This document shows, piece after piece, positions 43,597-51,811 of a stretch of 64,000 nt of DNA; positions within the stretch are counted from its first letter, which is position 1, and the number at the start of each line of letters is the position of its first letter. Under the pieces are notes generated by a model. That model worked only from the letters and a program-made list of their open reading frames with translations. It was not told the DNA's origin and searched no databases. Position numbers and translations under genes: made by a program. The DNA comes from Dehalococcoidia bacterium (GTDB lineage Bacteria > Chloroflexota > Dehalococcoidia > Lucifugimonadales > UBA3495). The stretch covers positions 1 to 64,000 of the forward strand of contig JAJEIA010000008.1 in NCBI GenBank assembly GCA_022823505.1, read 5' to 3'.

Positions 43597-44568
43597 ATGG
43601 CAGTACGCGTTCTCGATGTCCACGCGCACATCACGCCGGCCAGCGCGTTGCGGGCGATGCAGAGCGGCGAAAACTGGTTCGGAGTCACCGCACCGCAGCT
43701 TTATAACCAGCACCGTTACAACCCGCGCACCTTCTGGACACCGGAGCAGCGCATCGCCGACATGAACTCGCTGGGCGTGGACGTCCACGTGCTGTCCACC
43801 AACGCCAACATGTACTTCTACGATCTGTCCGTGGACCAGACCATGGCCATGCACCGGGAGTGCAATGACTACGTCGCGCAATTAACTGAGGAGTATCCGG
43901 ACCGCTTTGCTGGCCTGGCTCATTTGCCAATGCAGGACGTGGGCGCGGCTATCGAGGAACTTACCCGGGCGGTGGAGGAGCTGGGCCTCAAGGGGGCCAT
44001 GATCGGAGACCACGTGAACGGGCGCACCTTTGATGATCCGGTGTTCCAACCGCTTTGGGCCACCGCGGAGCGGCTGGGGGCAATGTTCCTGATCCACCAG
44101 GGCGGCGACACGGTGGTCTCTGACCGGCTCAATCGCTACCACGTGCCCAACACCATCGGGAACCTGGCCGACCGCGCCATCACCTACGCGTCCTTCGTTT
44201 TCGGCGGGGTGATGGACCGTTACCCCGGGCTGCGGGTGTGTCTGTGCCACGGCGGCGGCTACGCCTGCTACGGCATTGGGCGCATGGATCGCGGCTGGCA
44301 GGTGCGGCCGGAGGCGCGCGCCAACATCGACCAGCCGCCCAGCGCGTATCTGAGCCGTTTCTACTACGACTGCCTGACCCACAGCGAGGACGGGTTGCGG
44401 ATGCTCATCGATATGGTGGGCATTGAGCAGGTCGTCTTCGGCACCGACTGGCCCTTCGACATGTGCGCCGACTGGCCGGTATCGTGGCTGCTGGGTCTGG
44501 ATAGTCTGACCCGTGACGAAAAGGACGCCATCCTCTTCGCCAACCTGGAGAGGCTGCTGGAGATCTGA
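43597..44568 (+). CDS. Amidohydrolase family 2 (ACMSD-like decarboxylase/hydrolase)
   Basis: The 323-residue protein starts at the ATG at 43597 with CAGGAG upstream. It has the metal-binding HxH in VLDVHAHITP, the middle block FLIHQGGDTVVSDRLNRYH, LCHGGGYACYGIGRMDRGW and the terminal GTDWPFDM with the catalytic Asp. These mark the ACMSD/5-carboxyvanillate decarboxylase/gamma-resorcylate decarboxylase group, which decarboxylate or hydrolyse aromatic acids and ring-cleavage products. It is followed by a VOC gene 43 bp on. It may act after an extradiol dioxygenase, but the substrate is not known. Confidence 0.88.
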   Translation: MAVRVLDVHAHITPASALRAMQSGENWFGVTAPQLYNQHRYNPRTFWTPEQRIADMNSLGVDVHVLSTNANMYFYDLSVDQTMAMHRECNDYVAQLTEEYPDRFAGLAHLPMQDVGAAIEELTRAVEELGLKGAMIGDHVNGRTFDDPVFQPLWATAERLGAMFLIHQGGDTVVSDRLNRYHVPNTIGNLADRAITYASFVFGGVMDRYPGLRVCLCHGGGYACYGIGRMDRGWQVRPEARANIDQPPSAYLSRFYYDCLTHSEDGLRMLIDMVGIEQVVFGTDWPFDMCADWPVSWLLGLDSLTRDEKDAILFANLERLLEI

Positions 44569-44611
44569 CGTAAACCAACCACACAATCCTGACAATCCGG
44601 AGGGAAACCTT

Positions 44612-45007
44612 ATGGGACTCAACGCTGACAACATCCGCCTCAAGGCGATCAACCACATCACCTACAATGTTCGGGACAAGGACATCGCCCTGAAGTGGTA
44701 CGAAGAAGTCCTGGGCGTGAAGCAGATACCCAAGATGGTGGACAGCGACAACCTGTACTGGCTGCAGTTGCCCAGCGGAGCAATGGTCCACATTATCGAG
44801 AACCCCGATGCGCCGTCCGCGCCCTCGCATCACACCGCCTTCGAGGTGGACGACATCTCCGCCGCCCGCGACGAGTTGCAGAACATCGGCGTGGAGTGCA
44901 CCGACATCCAGACCCGCCACGACGGCCAGCAGGCCTTCTACTTCCACGACCCGGACCACAACCGCTTGGAGATCTGCACCAAGTCGGGGTTTGGCGTGCT
45001 GGTGTAA
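44612..45007 (+). CDS. VOC (glyoxalase/bleomycin resistance/dioxygenase) family protein
   Basis: The 131-residue protein starts at the ATG at 44612 with CCGGAGGG upstream. VOC landmarks are INHITYNVRDKDIALKWYEEVLGVK, with the first metal His, and HHTAFEVDDISAARDELQNIGVEC. FYFHDPDHNRLEICT carries the metal-ligand Glu. The single-module length suggests a dimer with a metal-bound active site. VOC proteins include isomerases, ring-cleavage dioxygenases and glyoxalases. It is probably co-transcribed with the amidohydrolase gene and may act on the same compound. Confidence 0.88.
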   Translation: MGLNADNIRLKAINHITYNVRDKDIALKWYEEVLGVKQIPKMVDSDNLYWLQLPSGAMVHIIENPDAPSAPSHHTAFEVDDISAARDELQNIGVECTDIQTRHDGQQAFYFHDPDHNRLEICTKSGFGVLV

Positions 45008-45035
45008 TCCGGGTGCCGGGATAAGCATCTTCTCT

Positions 45036-45545
45036 ATGGCTACGGACGCACTGTTGGCTGATGCAGACCGCGAGGAAGCCTTATCACGCGCCTATGTCAG
45101 AGCCGTCGCAGGATTCGCTGGTTATACCATCTCGGAAGAGGATTTTGACAGGGACGGCATTGATCTGCGGATCCATGCAGGCGGCGTTCTAAGCCCTTCG
45201 ATAGGGTTACAGTTGAAGGCCACGGTTAATCTAGGCAGCGTTCATCCGGATGGTTGCTACCGCTACGATCTGCCGGTCAAAAATTATGATCGCTTGGTTG
45301 GGCCATTTCAGGTTCCGAGGTATTTGGTAGTCCTAGCGTTGCCTACTGGAGAAGCCGACTGGCTGACCGTTTCGGACTCCGAGTCAATCATGCGTCGCTG
45401 CGCTTTTTGGCTTTCTCTATCGGGGATGTCGGAAAGCCGCAACCGAGCCAGTGTCAGGGTCAGCATTCCGGCGATCAATCGATTCGACCCTAGCAGCTTG
45501 CGTCAGCTACTGGACCAGTCCAGAGGTCTGACGCAACGGGCATAG
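45036..45545 (+). CDS. DUF4365 nuclease-like protein
   Basis: The 169-residue protein has the DUF4365 core: FAGYTISEEDFDRDGIDLRIHAGG followed by IGLQLKATVNLG. The DGID and QLK elements fit a PD-(D/E)XK-like site (D ... QxK). In the family they suggest DNA cleavage. The C-terminal half (YDLPVKNYDRLVGP ... RYLVVLALP) is also typical. It starts 28 bp after the VOC gene and is followed by an unknown protein 11 bp on. Codon use is less GC-rich than in flanking genes, suggesting acquisition. DUF4365 domains occur in candidate defence systems. Confidence 0.75.
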   Translation: MATDALLADADREEALSRAYVRAVAGFAGYTISEEDFDRDGIDLRIHAGGVLSPSIGLQLKATVNLGSVHPDGCYRYDLPVKNYDRLVGPFQVPRYLVVLALPTGEADWLTVSDSESIMRRCAFWLSLSGMSESRNRASVRVSIPAINRFDPSSLRQLLDQSRGLTQRA

Positions 45546-45556
45546 AAGACTTGGCC

Positions 45557-46723
45557 ATGGCAACGTTAAGTTTTAATGACCGCTATCCGCTGCGTGCTAT
45601 AACGCCCGTTGCGCTATCGTCCTATGCTCGCTCCGAAGGCTGGGACAAGGTGGGCACTTATTGGGAATACTCGGACGTCTATGCTGGCGAAGGGCGCCCA
45701 GAAATTGTCGTGCCTCGTACGGACATAATCGACGACTACGTTATGGCGGTTTCGGACTTGATCGCCGTTTTCGCTAGGATCTTAGATCGAGATGAGATTA
45801 CAATTTATCGGGATCTGACCGTCGCCGACCGGGACGTAGTGCGGGTTCGTGCCCTAGGGAACTACCCTGATGGCCTGCCGTTCGAGAGTAGCTATGGCCT
45901 GATAGGTCATAGCAGAGAAATGCTTGCGGCAGCGGCTAGTTCCCTTGACGATAACCGGCTGGTATATCGCTCTGGCGCCACTAGCAGAGCCGCCAACTAC
46001 CTGCAAAGCATACGTCTAAACCAGATTGAAGGCGGCAGTTTCTCGTTGGTTTTGGTATCTCCAGCGTTAGCGCCACGCCTTTTCTCACACAGTGATTCTG
46101 ATGAAGCGTCATTGGAGCGCCGGATAGCGCAAAGATTGTCCGAGTCTTTGTTCGCGACGCGTTCTGCATCCGAGCGGGCAGTAGGCGGAGACGTCAATGC
46201 TTTTAATGAGGTCATCGAATCAGGTGTTAGTGCCAATCTTTGCGAGGCAGTAGCCGGACTAGCGGAGAGTGTAGACCGATTTGATGTTTCATTTAGTTGG
46301 GCATTGGCCCGTGCCTCCGAAGGACGTAGAGGGCCCGTAACGTTTTCCAGGATAGATGGCCCGTTGCTGCGGGAAGTAGCGCGAAACTTCCGGAGTCTCG
46401 AACCCGAGTACGACCAGCGTCTACAAGGTTTTATTTATGCACTGGCTCGTCCGCAAGAAGATGAAGAAGGTACAGTGCGTTTGCGAACTCGTGTGGGCGG
46501 TACGCAACGTTCGGTCGCTGCTGTTCTCAATCGGTTTGATTACCCACGGGCGATTGAAGCGCATGCGACAGGCGCTATGGTTTCCTTATCGGGAGACTTG
46601 GTACAAGTTGGACAAAACTGGCGCCTGCGTGACGCTAGGTTAGTTGAGGTACTCGCTCCTCCCCCAGAAATCCAACGGCCTTTGTTTGTGGATTTTGCCG
46701 AGACCGACATATCGCAAATTTAA
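45557..46723 (+). CDS. Unknown protein coupled to DUF4365 gene
   Basis: The 388-residue protein (ATG at 45557; a TTG lies 6 bp before) shows no recognised domain. It opens TLSFNDRYPLRAITPVALSSYARSEGWDKVG. Segments such as GLIGHSREMLAAAASSLDD suggest an alpha/beta N-terminus, a helical middle (SLERRIAQRLSESLF) and a beta-rich C-terminus (GTVRLRTRVGGTQRSVAAVLNRFDYPRAIEAHATGAMVSLSGDLVQVGQNWRLRDARLVEV). The C-terminal sheet might be an OB- or Sm-like module. The base composition is noticeably lower in GC than that of the catabolic genes around it. The 11-bp spacing from the DUF4365 gene indicates a two-gene operon. Confidence 0.7.
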   Translation: MATLSFNDRYPLRAITPVALSSYARSEGWDKVGTYWEYSDVYAGEGRPEIVVPRTDIIDDYVMAVSDLIAVFARILDRDEITIYRDLTVADRDVVRVRALGNYPDGLPFESSYGLIGHSREMLAAAASSLDDNRLVYRSGATSRAANYLQSIRLNQIEGGSFSLVLVSPALAPRLFSHSDSDEASLERRIAQRLSESLFATRSASERAVGGDVNAFNEVIESGVSANLCEAVAGLAESVDRFDVSFSWALARASEGRRGPVTFSRIDGPLLREVARNFRSLEPEYDQRLQGFIYALARPQEDEEGTVRLRTRVGGTQRSVAAVLNRFDYPRAIEAHATGAMVSLSGDLVQVGQNWRLRDARLVEVLAPPPEIQRPLFVDFAETDISQI

Positions 46724-46731
46724 GCCCTCTA

Positions 46732-47046
46732 TCACGGCCGACCCATCGAATACCGGTTGAGGATGCCCAGGTACGCCCGCTGCCCTTCCACAGCGATGGC
46801 CGTGCGGTCCGCGAGATATTCCGCCCAGACAGACCGGGTGAGCGCCGTGGCCTTGGCGGACGGCGAGTACGGGTTGGCCGGATCCAAGCCCGCGAAGGCC
46901 TGGATCCGGGTGCCGATGGACTTGGGGCTGCGCTCCAGGGCTGCCGCAAGGGCAGCAACCTCGCGGCTATCGAGGGCCACCTTGCCGCGATAGAGATGCA
47001 GCACCGCAAGGTCCTCGATGCGGGTCCATTTTCGCGCCGGAGGCAT
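46732..47046 (-). CDS. Small basic HTH-like protein, hypothetical
   Basis: The 104-residue protein opens PPARKWTRIEDLAVLHLYRGK and continues SREVAALAAALERSPKSIGTRIQAFAGLDP. The first 50 residues have the spacing of a Myb/SANT- or HTH-like DNA-binding unit (W at 7; helix LAALERSPKSIGTRI). It is convergent with the unknown gene and separated from it by 8 bp. It lies downstream of the GMC gene unit on the opposite side of a strong palindrome. A DNA-binding role is only suggested by the pattern. Confidence 0.5.
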   Translation of the reverse strand: MPPARKWTRIEDLAVLHLYRGKVALDSREVAALAAALERSPKSIGTRIQAFAGLDPANPYSPSAKATALTRSVWAEYLADRTAIAVEGQRAYLGILNRYSMGRP

Positions 47047-47059
47047 GGTCTGGCCTGTG

Positions 47060-47087
47060 CGTAGGGGCGAAGCGATTCGCCCCTACG
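47060..47087. repeat. Interspersed palindrome (GGGGCGA family), perfect copy
   Basis: CGTAGGGGCGAA and TTCGCCCCTACG form a perfect 12-bp stem with loop GCGA, followed on the plus strand by ATGTTTT. It lies just beyond the stop of the GMC gene and could terminate its transcript. Confidence 0.65.
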
Positions 47088-47097
47088 ATGTTTTACC

Positions 47098-48648
47098 TTA
47101 CCGTCCTTCCTTGATGAACTCGGCGACGCGCTCGCCGATGGTCATCGAGGTGACGTTGGTGTTGGCGCGGATGCAGTCGGGCATGACGCTGGCGTCGGCG
47201 ACGCGCAGGTTGGTGACGCCCTTAACCTTGCCGAACTGGTCGACCACGGCCATGGGGTCGCTGTCCGGGCCCATCTTGCAGGTGCCGGAGATGTGCTGGG
47301 ACGTGGTGACCTCACGGTTGATCCAGGCGTCCAGGATGGAGTCGTCGGTTTCCGAATCTGCCGGCGGCTCGATCCGTTCCTGGATCAGAGCCTGGAATTC
47401 CGGATGCTCTGCCAGCTGCAAACACAGGCGTACGGAATCCCGCAGCCGGACCAAGTCGAACTCCTCCTGGAGGTAGTTGTAGTCGAGGAAGGGCTGCTCG
47501 TAGGGGTCGGTGGACTGCAGGCGCATGTGCCCCGCGCCGGCGGCCAGCTGGATGCCGGTACTCATGCGCACGCCCAGGGGCACCATGCGGTCGCCGCCAC
47601 GATTGATGCGCTCCGTGGCGAAGGACTGCATGCTGATTTTCATGTCGTTGCGCAGGTCGGAATTGGGCGCGGTGTAGCGCAGGCACAGCTGGGAGCGAGG
47701 CGCCAGGCCGTCGAGCTCGACCTCGGGCTTGGTTCGCCAGGTGCACCAGACGGTGGGATGGTCGCGCAGGTTCTGGCCGACGCCGGGAGAGTCATGGACC
47801 ACCGGAATCCCGATCTCGCGCAGGTGGTCGGCCGGGCCGATGCCGGAGAGCATCAGGATGTGGGGCGACCCGATGGCGCCGCTGCTGAGGACGATCTCGT
47901 CGGCCTCGGCCACGAAGGTCTCGCCGCCCGATTCCAGCTGGACGCCGGTGGCCTTGTTGCCGTCAAACAGGATGCGATGGACGTGGCAGTTGGCCTTGAT
48001 GGTCAGGTTCAGCCGGTGGCGGGACTCCGAAAGGTAGCCCAGGTTGGTGCTCATCCGGATGCCGTTGGGGTTGTTGAAGGGAGTGGGGCCAACGCCGTAG
48101 GAATCGGGATGATTGTGGTCCCACGTCTCCGGGAAGCCGGCGGACACGCAGGCGGCGGAAAACGCGTTTTGCGCCGGCAGCCAGGTCTCACGGGCGAAGC
48201 GGTGCATGACGATGGGGCCGTCGCCGCCGTGGAAGTCGTCGTTGCCGTAGTCGGTGTCGGTTTCGATGCGGCGGAAAATGGGCAGCAGCTTGGTGTAGGC
48301 CCACTCGTCGTTGCCCTCGGACGCCCAACCGTCGTAGTCTTCCGGCACGCCGCGCAGGAACACCTGGCCGTTGATGGCGCTGGATCCGCCGGTCACCTTG
48401 CCACGAGGGACCATCATCTCCGGCGAGGTGTCGGTTCCCTTGCCGACGAACTGCCAGTTGTGGTCGCTGACCATGATGTCGATTTCGGTGTTGTAACCGA
48501 ACTTGACCTCTTCCGGCAGGTGCTCAAACTCGGGATAGTCGGGGCCCGCCTCGATCAGCAGCACGTGCTTGCTGTGGTCTTCGGTCAGACGGCTGGCGAT
48601 AATCGAGCCAGCGGAGCCGGCCCCAATCACAATGTAATCGTACTTCAT
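47098..48648 (-). CDS. GMC-family FAD oxidoreductase, copy 2
   Basis: The 516-residue protein opens MKYDYIVIGAGSAGSIIASRLTED and has the GMC blocks GKVTGGSSAINGQVFLRG, SSGAIGSPHILMLSGIGP and HISGTCKMGPDSDPMAVVDQFGKVKGVTNL. It is homologous to the GMC protein at 26470 along the whole length. It should oxidise an alcohol group using FAD. The promoter at 48740-48768 is upstream. The neighbouring LigB-like gene is divergent. The substrate is not known. Confidence 0.9.
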   Translation of the reverse strand: MKYDYIVIGAGSAGSIIASRLTEDHSKHVLLIEAGPDYPEFEHLPEEVKFGYNTEIDIMVSDHNWQFVGKGTDTSPEMMVPRGKVTGGSSAINGQVFLRGVPEDYDGWASEGNDEWAYTKLLPIFRRIETDTDYGNDDFHGGDGPIVMHRFARETWLPAQNAFSAACVSAGFPETWDHNHPDSYGVGPTPFNNPNGIRMSTNLGYLSESRHRLNLTIKANCHVHRILFDGNKATGVQLESGGETFVAEADEIVLSSGAIGSPHILMLSGIGPADHLREIGIPVVHDSPGVGQNLRDHPTVWCTWRTKPEVELDGLAPRSQLCLRYTAPNSDLRNDMKISMQSFATERINRGGDRMVPLGVRMSTGIQLAAGAGHMRLQSTDPYEQPFLDYNYLQEEFDLVRLRDSVRLCLQLAEHPEFQALIQERIEPPADSETDDSILDAWINREVTTSQHISGTCKMGPDSDPMAVVDQFGKVKGVTNLRVADASVMPDCIRANTNVTSMTIGERVAEFIKEGR

Positions 48649-48739
48649 ACCAGTCTCGCTCCTTTCGTCACGGTAGTTGCCTCACCACCGCGTGGCTATG
48701 CGCCGCCGGCGTTGCGGCAGTGGATTCCGTACTGCCGCA

Positions 48740-48768
48740 ATGATATACACGGGCCAACACAGGCGCAA
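48740..48768 (-). promoter_or_regulatory. Promoter of the second GMC gene
   Basis: TTGCGC (48763-48768) and TATCAT (48740-48745) are 17 bp apart on the minus strand, 92 bp upstream of the ATG at 48648. Confidence 0.5.
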
Positions 48769-48922
48769 GCAAAGGGCCCACATCCGTCAGAGTATTATGG
48801 CGGCCCGGTTCAGCGCGCCCGATGCGGTAGAATAGGCCAAAAATCGGGCACGTTGGCGCGTCCCAGGGTACGCGGTCCCCTACCGCTGAACGCTGGCAAC
48901 GACCAATCTAAGGAGACACAAA

Positions 48923-49918
48923 ATGGCAGAACTGGTACTGGGATTGGCCTCCTCACACAGTCCGCAACTGAGCACCCCGCCCGAGGGCTGGGCCGGCCGC
49001 GGTGAGCGCGACAAGGGACATCTTGAGCTGATCGGGACCGACGGCATCGTTTCCAACTTCGAAGACCTGCTGGCTCGCACCGACACCGAGCGCATTGCCA
49101 AAGAGATCACGCCGGAAAAGTTTGCGAAGCGGCACGATCAGAACCAGAAGGCCATCGCCCACCTGTCCAGGAAGCTGTACGACGCCAACCTGGACGTGCT
49201 GGTGATGGTCGGCGACGACCAGCACGAGTACCTGCTGGACGACAACATGCCGGCCTTCTGCGTCTACTGGGGTGACGAGGTGAAGGTGTCCGGCCACGAG
49301 GCTGGCCCGTCCACCGGCGGCCTGAATCTCATCGGCTACAACACGGAGGACGTCCAGGTTCCCACCGACTCGGACCTGGGATTGCACATCATCGACAGCC
49401 TGATGGACGCCGAGTTCGACGTGGGCACCTCCAGGTTCCTCGACCCCACCCGCGGACGGGGAGAGCGAGGCGGCATCGGGCACGCCTTCGGCTACGTGTA
49501 CAACCGCCTGATGACCGACGGGATCATTCCCACCGTGCCGGTGATGCTCAACACCTATTACCCGCCCAACCAGCCGACGCCCAAGCGGTGCTTCAACCTG
49601 GGCCAGGCGCTGCGCTCCGCGATCGAGTCGTGGCACAAGGACATCCGGGTAGGCATCCTGGCGTCCGGCGGGCTAAGCCACTTCGTCGTCGACGAGGAAC
49701 TGGATCAGCAAGCCCTGGCCGGTATGCAGGCCAAGAGCGTCGACCAGCTGATGGCGCTGCCCCGGGAGAAGATCAACTCGGGCAGCTCCGAGATCCGCAA
49801 CTGGATCGTGGTCACCGGCGCAACCGAGCACCTGGACATGGACGTGGTGGACTACGTGCCCTGCTACCGCTCGCCGGCCGGCACGGGGTGCGCGATGGGG
49901 TTTGCGACCTGGGGTTAG
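48923..49918 (+). CDS. Class III extradiol dioxygenase, LigB-like (paralogue 3)
   Basis: The 331-residue protein opens MAELVLGLASSHSPQLSTPP, with the LigB N-terminal His in SHSP. It has ASGGLSHFVVDEELD and SGSSEIRNWIVVTGAT, where the Glu ligand is expected. It is more distant from the two tandem copies but shares GDDQ in place of the LigB NDH (VLVMVGDDQHEYLLDDNMPAF). AAGGAG precedes the ATG. The downstream HpaB-type hydroxylase is convergent; hydroxylation followed by ring cleavage is a natural order for these two enzyme types. No small (LigA) subunit is present in the window. Confidence 0.8.
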   Translation: MAELVLGLASSHSPQLSTPPEGWAGRGERDKGHLELIGTDGIVSNFEDLLARTDTERIAKEITPEKFAKRHDQNQKAIAHLSRKLYDANLDVLVMVGDDQHEYLLDDNMPAFCVYWGDEVKVSGHEAGPSTGGLNLIGYNTEDVQVPTDSDLGLHIIDSLMDAEFDVGTSRFLDPTRGRGERGGIGHAFGYVYNRLMTDGIIPTVPVMLNTYYPPNQPTPKRCFNLGQALRSAIESWHKDIRVGILASGGLSHFVVDEELDQQALAGMQAKSVDQLMALPREKINSGSSEIRNWIVVTGATEHLDMDVVDYVPCYRSPAGTGCAMGFATWG

Positions 49919-49929
49919 GGAGATTGTCC

Positions 49930-50010
49930 GAATCAGGATTTCCAGGATTTTGAGATTTACGGGATTGGTCTCCAATCCAGTCAATCCAGCAATTTTGGAA
50001 ATCCTGATTC
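49930..50010. repeat. 81-bp inverted repeat with GAATCAGGATTTCC ends
   Basis: GAATCAGGATTTCC (49930-49943) is matched in inverted orientation by GGAAATCCTGATTC (49997-50010). The interior repeats CAGGATT/CCAATCC motifs. It lies between convergent genes and resembles an intergenic repeat seen in many bacteria. Confidence 0.6.
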
Positions 50011-50035
50011 TGACAGAGACAGAAGCGCTGCCCGC

Positions 50036-51523
50036 CTACGACCGCAGCGGATCGGCGACCAGCGCCTTGATGCGCTCCGTGACGTCGGTTTGGTCGTAAT
50101 TGCGGAGAAGATTGATCCGGTTGCGGTTGGGGTCGCCGCCGTGCCAGTACTCGTAGATCTCCTGGCGCATGCCGAAGGATGACGTCGCCAGGTCGTGGGC
50201 CAGGCGGAACAGGCGGGACTTGTACTCCACGCCGACGCCCTTGCCGGGCATGTAGCGGTCCAGGTAGGGCCGGAACTCGGCGTTGGCCAGGTCGGCCTCG
50301 CTGGGCTGCATGATCATGCCGGAGCCGGAGATTTCCCGCAGCAACTCCACCATCCGCTGCGAGGTCTGGGCAAAGTAGATGTTCATGCCGGAGGTCGACC
50401 CCAGTGACATGAGCCCGTTGTCGGCGGGATAAGCGTTGTGCTCCACGCCGTCCATGGCGTGTCGCCACATCTCGGTGTGCATGGCCATCTCGCCCAGCTT
50501 GGCGGACACTTCGCGGTACTCGATCACGCCGATGGCCTCGGCGATCAACGTGGCGACGGCGGTCATGACCTTCATGCGCTGGTGGATGCGGCAAAGGTTG
50601 CCCCAGCCCCGGAAGTTGGCCTCTGAACCAAGCCGTTGCAAGAGCGGTGTCGAGTCATACAGCATGAAGATGCGGTCCCAGGGCACCAGGACGTGGTCGA
50701 AGAACAGCATGGCGTCCTGCTCGTCGTACACCGCGCCCAGGGGGTGGCCGTAGCTACCGATCCACTGGGACACCGGTTCCCGGCACAGCATCTTTAGTCC
50801 CGGCGTGTCCGTGGGAATGGAGAACGAGAGGATGAACCTGGGATCGGAGCGGCGCATGAACGTTGCCGACAGCGAGACGTAGGTCTCGTTGCTGATGGGG
50901 GCGGCCGTGGCCAGCTGCTTCGCGCCGTGGACGATCACGCCCTCGTTGGTCTCTTCGACGACGTGCAACGCGACTTCGGTTTCGCTTTCGGTGCGGGTTT
51001 CGTTCTGGGGCTGCGAGCTGCGGTCCACCTGCGGGTCGCCCAACGCGTGGGTGAGGAACAGGTCGTTCTCCATGCAGTAGCGGTGGTAGTTGACCACGTT
51101 CTCGGCGAAGTTGCACCTGGGGTGTTTCACCTGTTCCAGCGCGTCGCTGATGGCGACCAGGCCGGTGATAAACGGAGCAAGGATATCGGGGCTGCGGCCC
51201 AACTGACCCCAGGACTCCTCGTTCCAGATTTCGCTGTTGCGCCGCTGCCGTTTCAGGTCCTCACGGCTGCGGGGCAGCAGCCATGAGAGGCTGCAGCGCT
51301 GGCCCGTCTCCGGGGACACGAAGGTCATCTCGTCGCGGTACTTGTCCGAGTGTTGCAGGTCGTAGATCCGGGCCAACTCATGGACCATTCCGGTCGTGGC
51401 CGGGTGACTGGTGACGTCGGCGACTTTTTCGCCGTCCAGCCAGACCTCGCGTCCGTCCCGCAGGCTCTCGACGTAGCGGGCGCCGGTCATGGCGCCCTGG
51501 GCGGTTTCAAGTTCCAGTACCAT
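50036..51523 (-). CDS. HpaB-type FADH2-dependent aromatic monooxygenase (4-hydroxyphenylacetate 3-hydroxylase family)
   Basis: The 495-residue protein opens AMTGARYVESLRDGREVWLDGEKVADVTSHPA, the HpaB family start. It has the family's acyl-CoA-dehydrogenase-like fold, with VVEETNEGVIVHGAKQLATAAPISNE and FDHVLVPWDRIFMLYD. It should add a hydroxyl group to a phenolic ring using FADH2 supplied by a separate reductase (HpaC). None is seen in the window. Its best-known relatives act on 4-hydroxyphenylacetate, chlorophenols or pyrrole-2-carboxylate. GAGGAAAA precedes the ATG. A catechol product would be a substrate type for LigB-like enzymes. Confidence 0.88.
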   Translation of the reverse strand: MVLELETAQGAMTGARYVESLRDGREVWLDGEKVADVTSHPATTGMVHELARIYDLQHSDKYRDEMTFVSPETGQRCSLSWLLPRSREDLKRQRRNSEIWNEESWGQLGRSPDILAPFITGLVAISDALEQVKHPRCNFAENVVNYHRYCMENDLFLTHALGDPQVDRSSQPQNETRTESETEVALHVVEETNEGVIVHGAKQLATAAPISNETYVSLSATFMRRSDPRFILSFSIPTDTPGLKMLCREPVSQWIGSYGHPLGAVYDEQDAMLFFDHVLVPWDRIFMLYDSTPLLQRLGSEANFRGWGNLCRIHQRMKVMTAVATLIAEAIGVIEYREVSAKLGEMAMHTEMWRHAMDGVEHNAYPADNGLMSLGSTSGMNIYFAQTSQRMVELLREISGSGMIMQPSEADLANAEFRPYLDRYMPGKGVGVEYKSRLFRLAHDLATSSFGMRQEIYEYWHGGDPNRNRINLLRNYDQTDVTERIKALVADPLRS

Positions 51524-51532
51524 TTTTCCTCG

Positions 51533-51793
51533 CTACTCGGCGATCCTGCCGGGATGTTCGCCGCGCTGCGCCCTTTCCCATGCCGCCAGCAAATCACGCC
51601 GACGGCTTTTCGTCCAAGCCTGAACGAGCCGACGCTGCCTACCTCTCAGATCGCCCGCGATTATGCGGCCGTCGCCTATGGATACCTTGCACCAGACATC
51701 CCCATGTCTGACGTGGATATGTGGCGCTCCGTGGTCATTGCCGCAGATGTACACCCTGATACTGCCGTTACCGATGAGGGATACCAGTGGCAT
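51533..51793 (-). CDS. DUF4160 small protein
   Basis: The 86-residue protein has the DUF4160 core SIRVYICGNDHGAPHIHVRHGDVWCKVSIGDGRIIAGDLRGRQRRLVQAWTKSRRRDLLAAWERAQRGE. The GAPHIHV segment is the family hallmark. DUF4160 genes are usually next to DUF2442 genes in toxin-antitoxin-like pairs (family knowledge). Here the upstream neighbour, 18 bp away, carries a DUF2442 domain, in keeping with that. It is 9 bp upstream of the HpaB gene's start on the same strand. A toxin role is inferred from context only. Confidence 0.8.
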   Translation of the reverse strand: MPLVSLIGNGSIRVYICGNDHGAPHIHVRHGDVWCKVSIGDGRIIAGDLRGRQRRLVQAWTKSRRRDLLAAWERAQRGEHPGRIAE

Positions 51794-51811
51794 CGTCCGT
51801 AGGGTCGTTGG

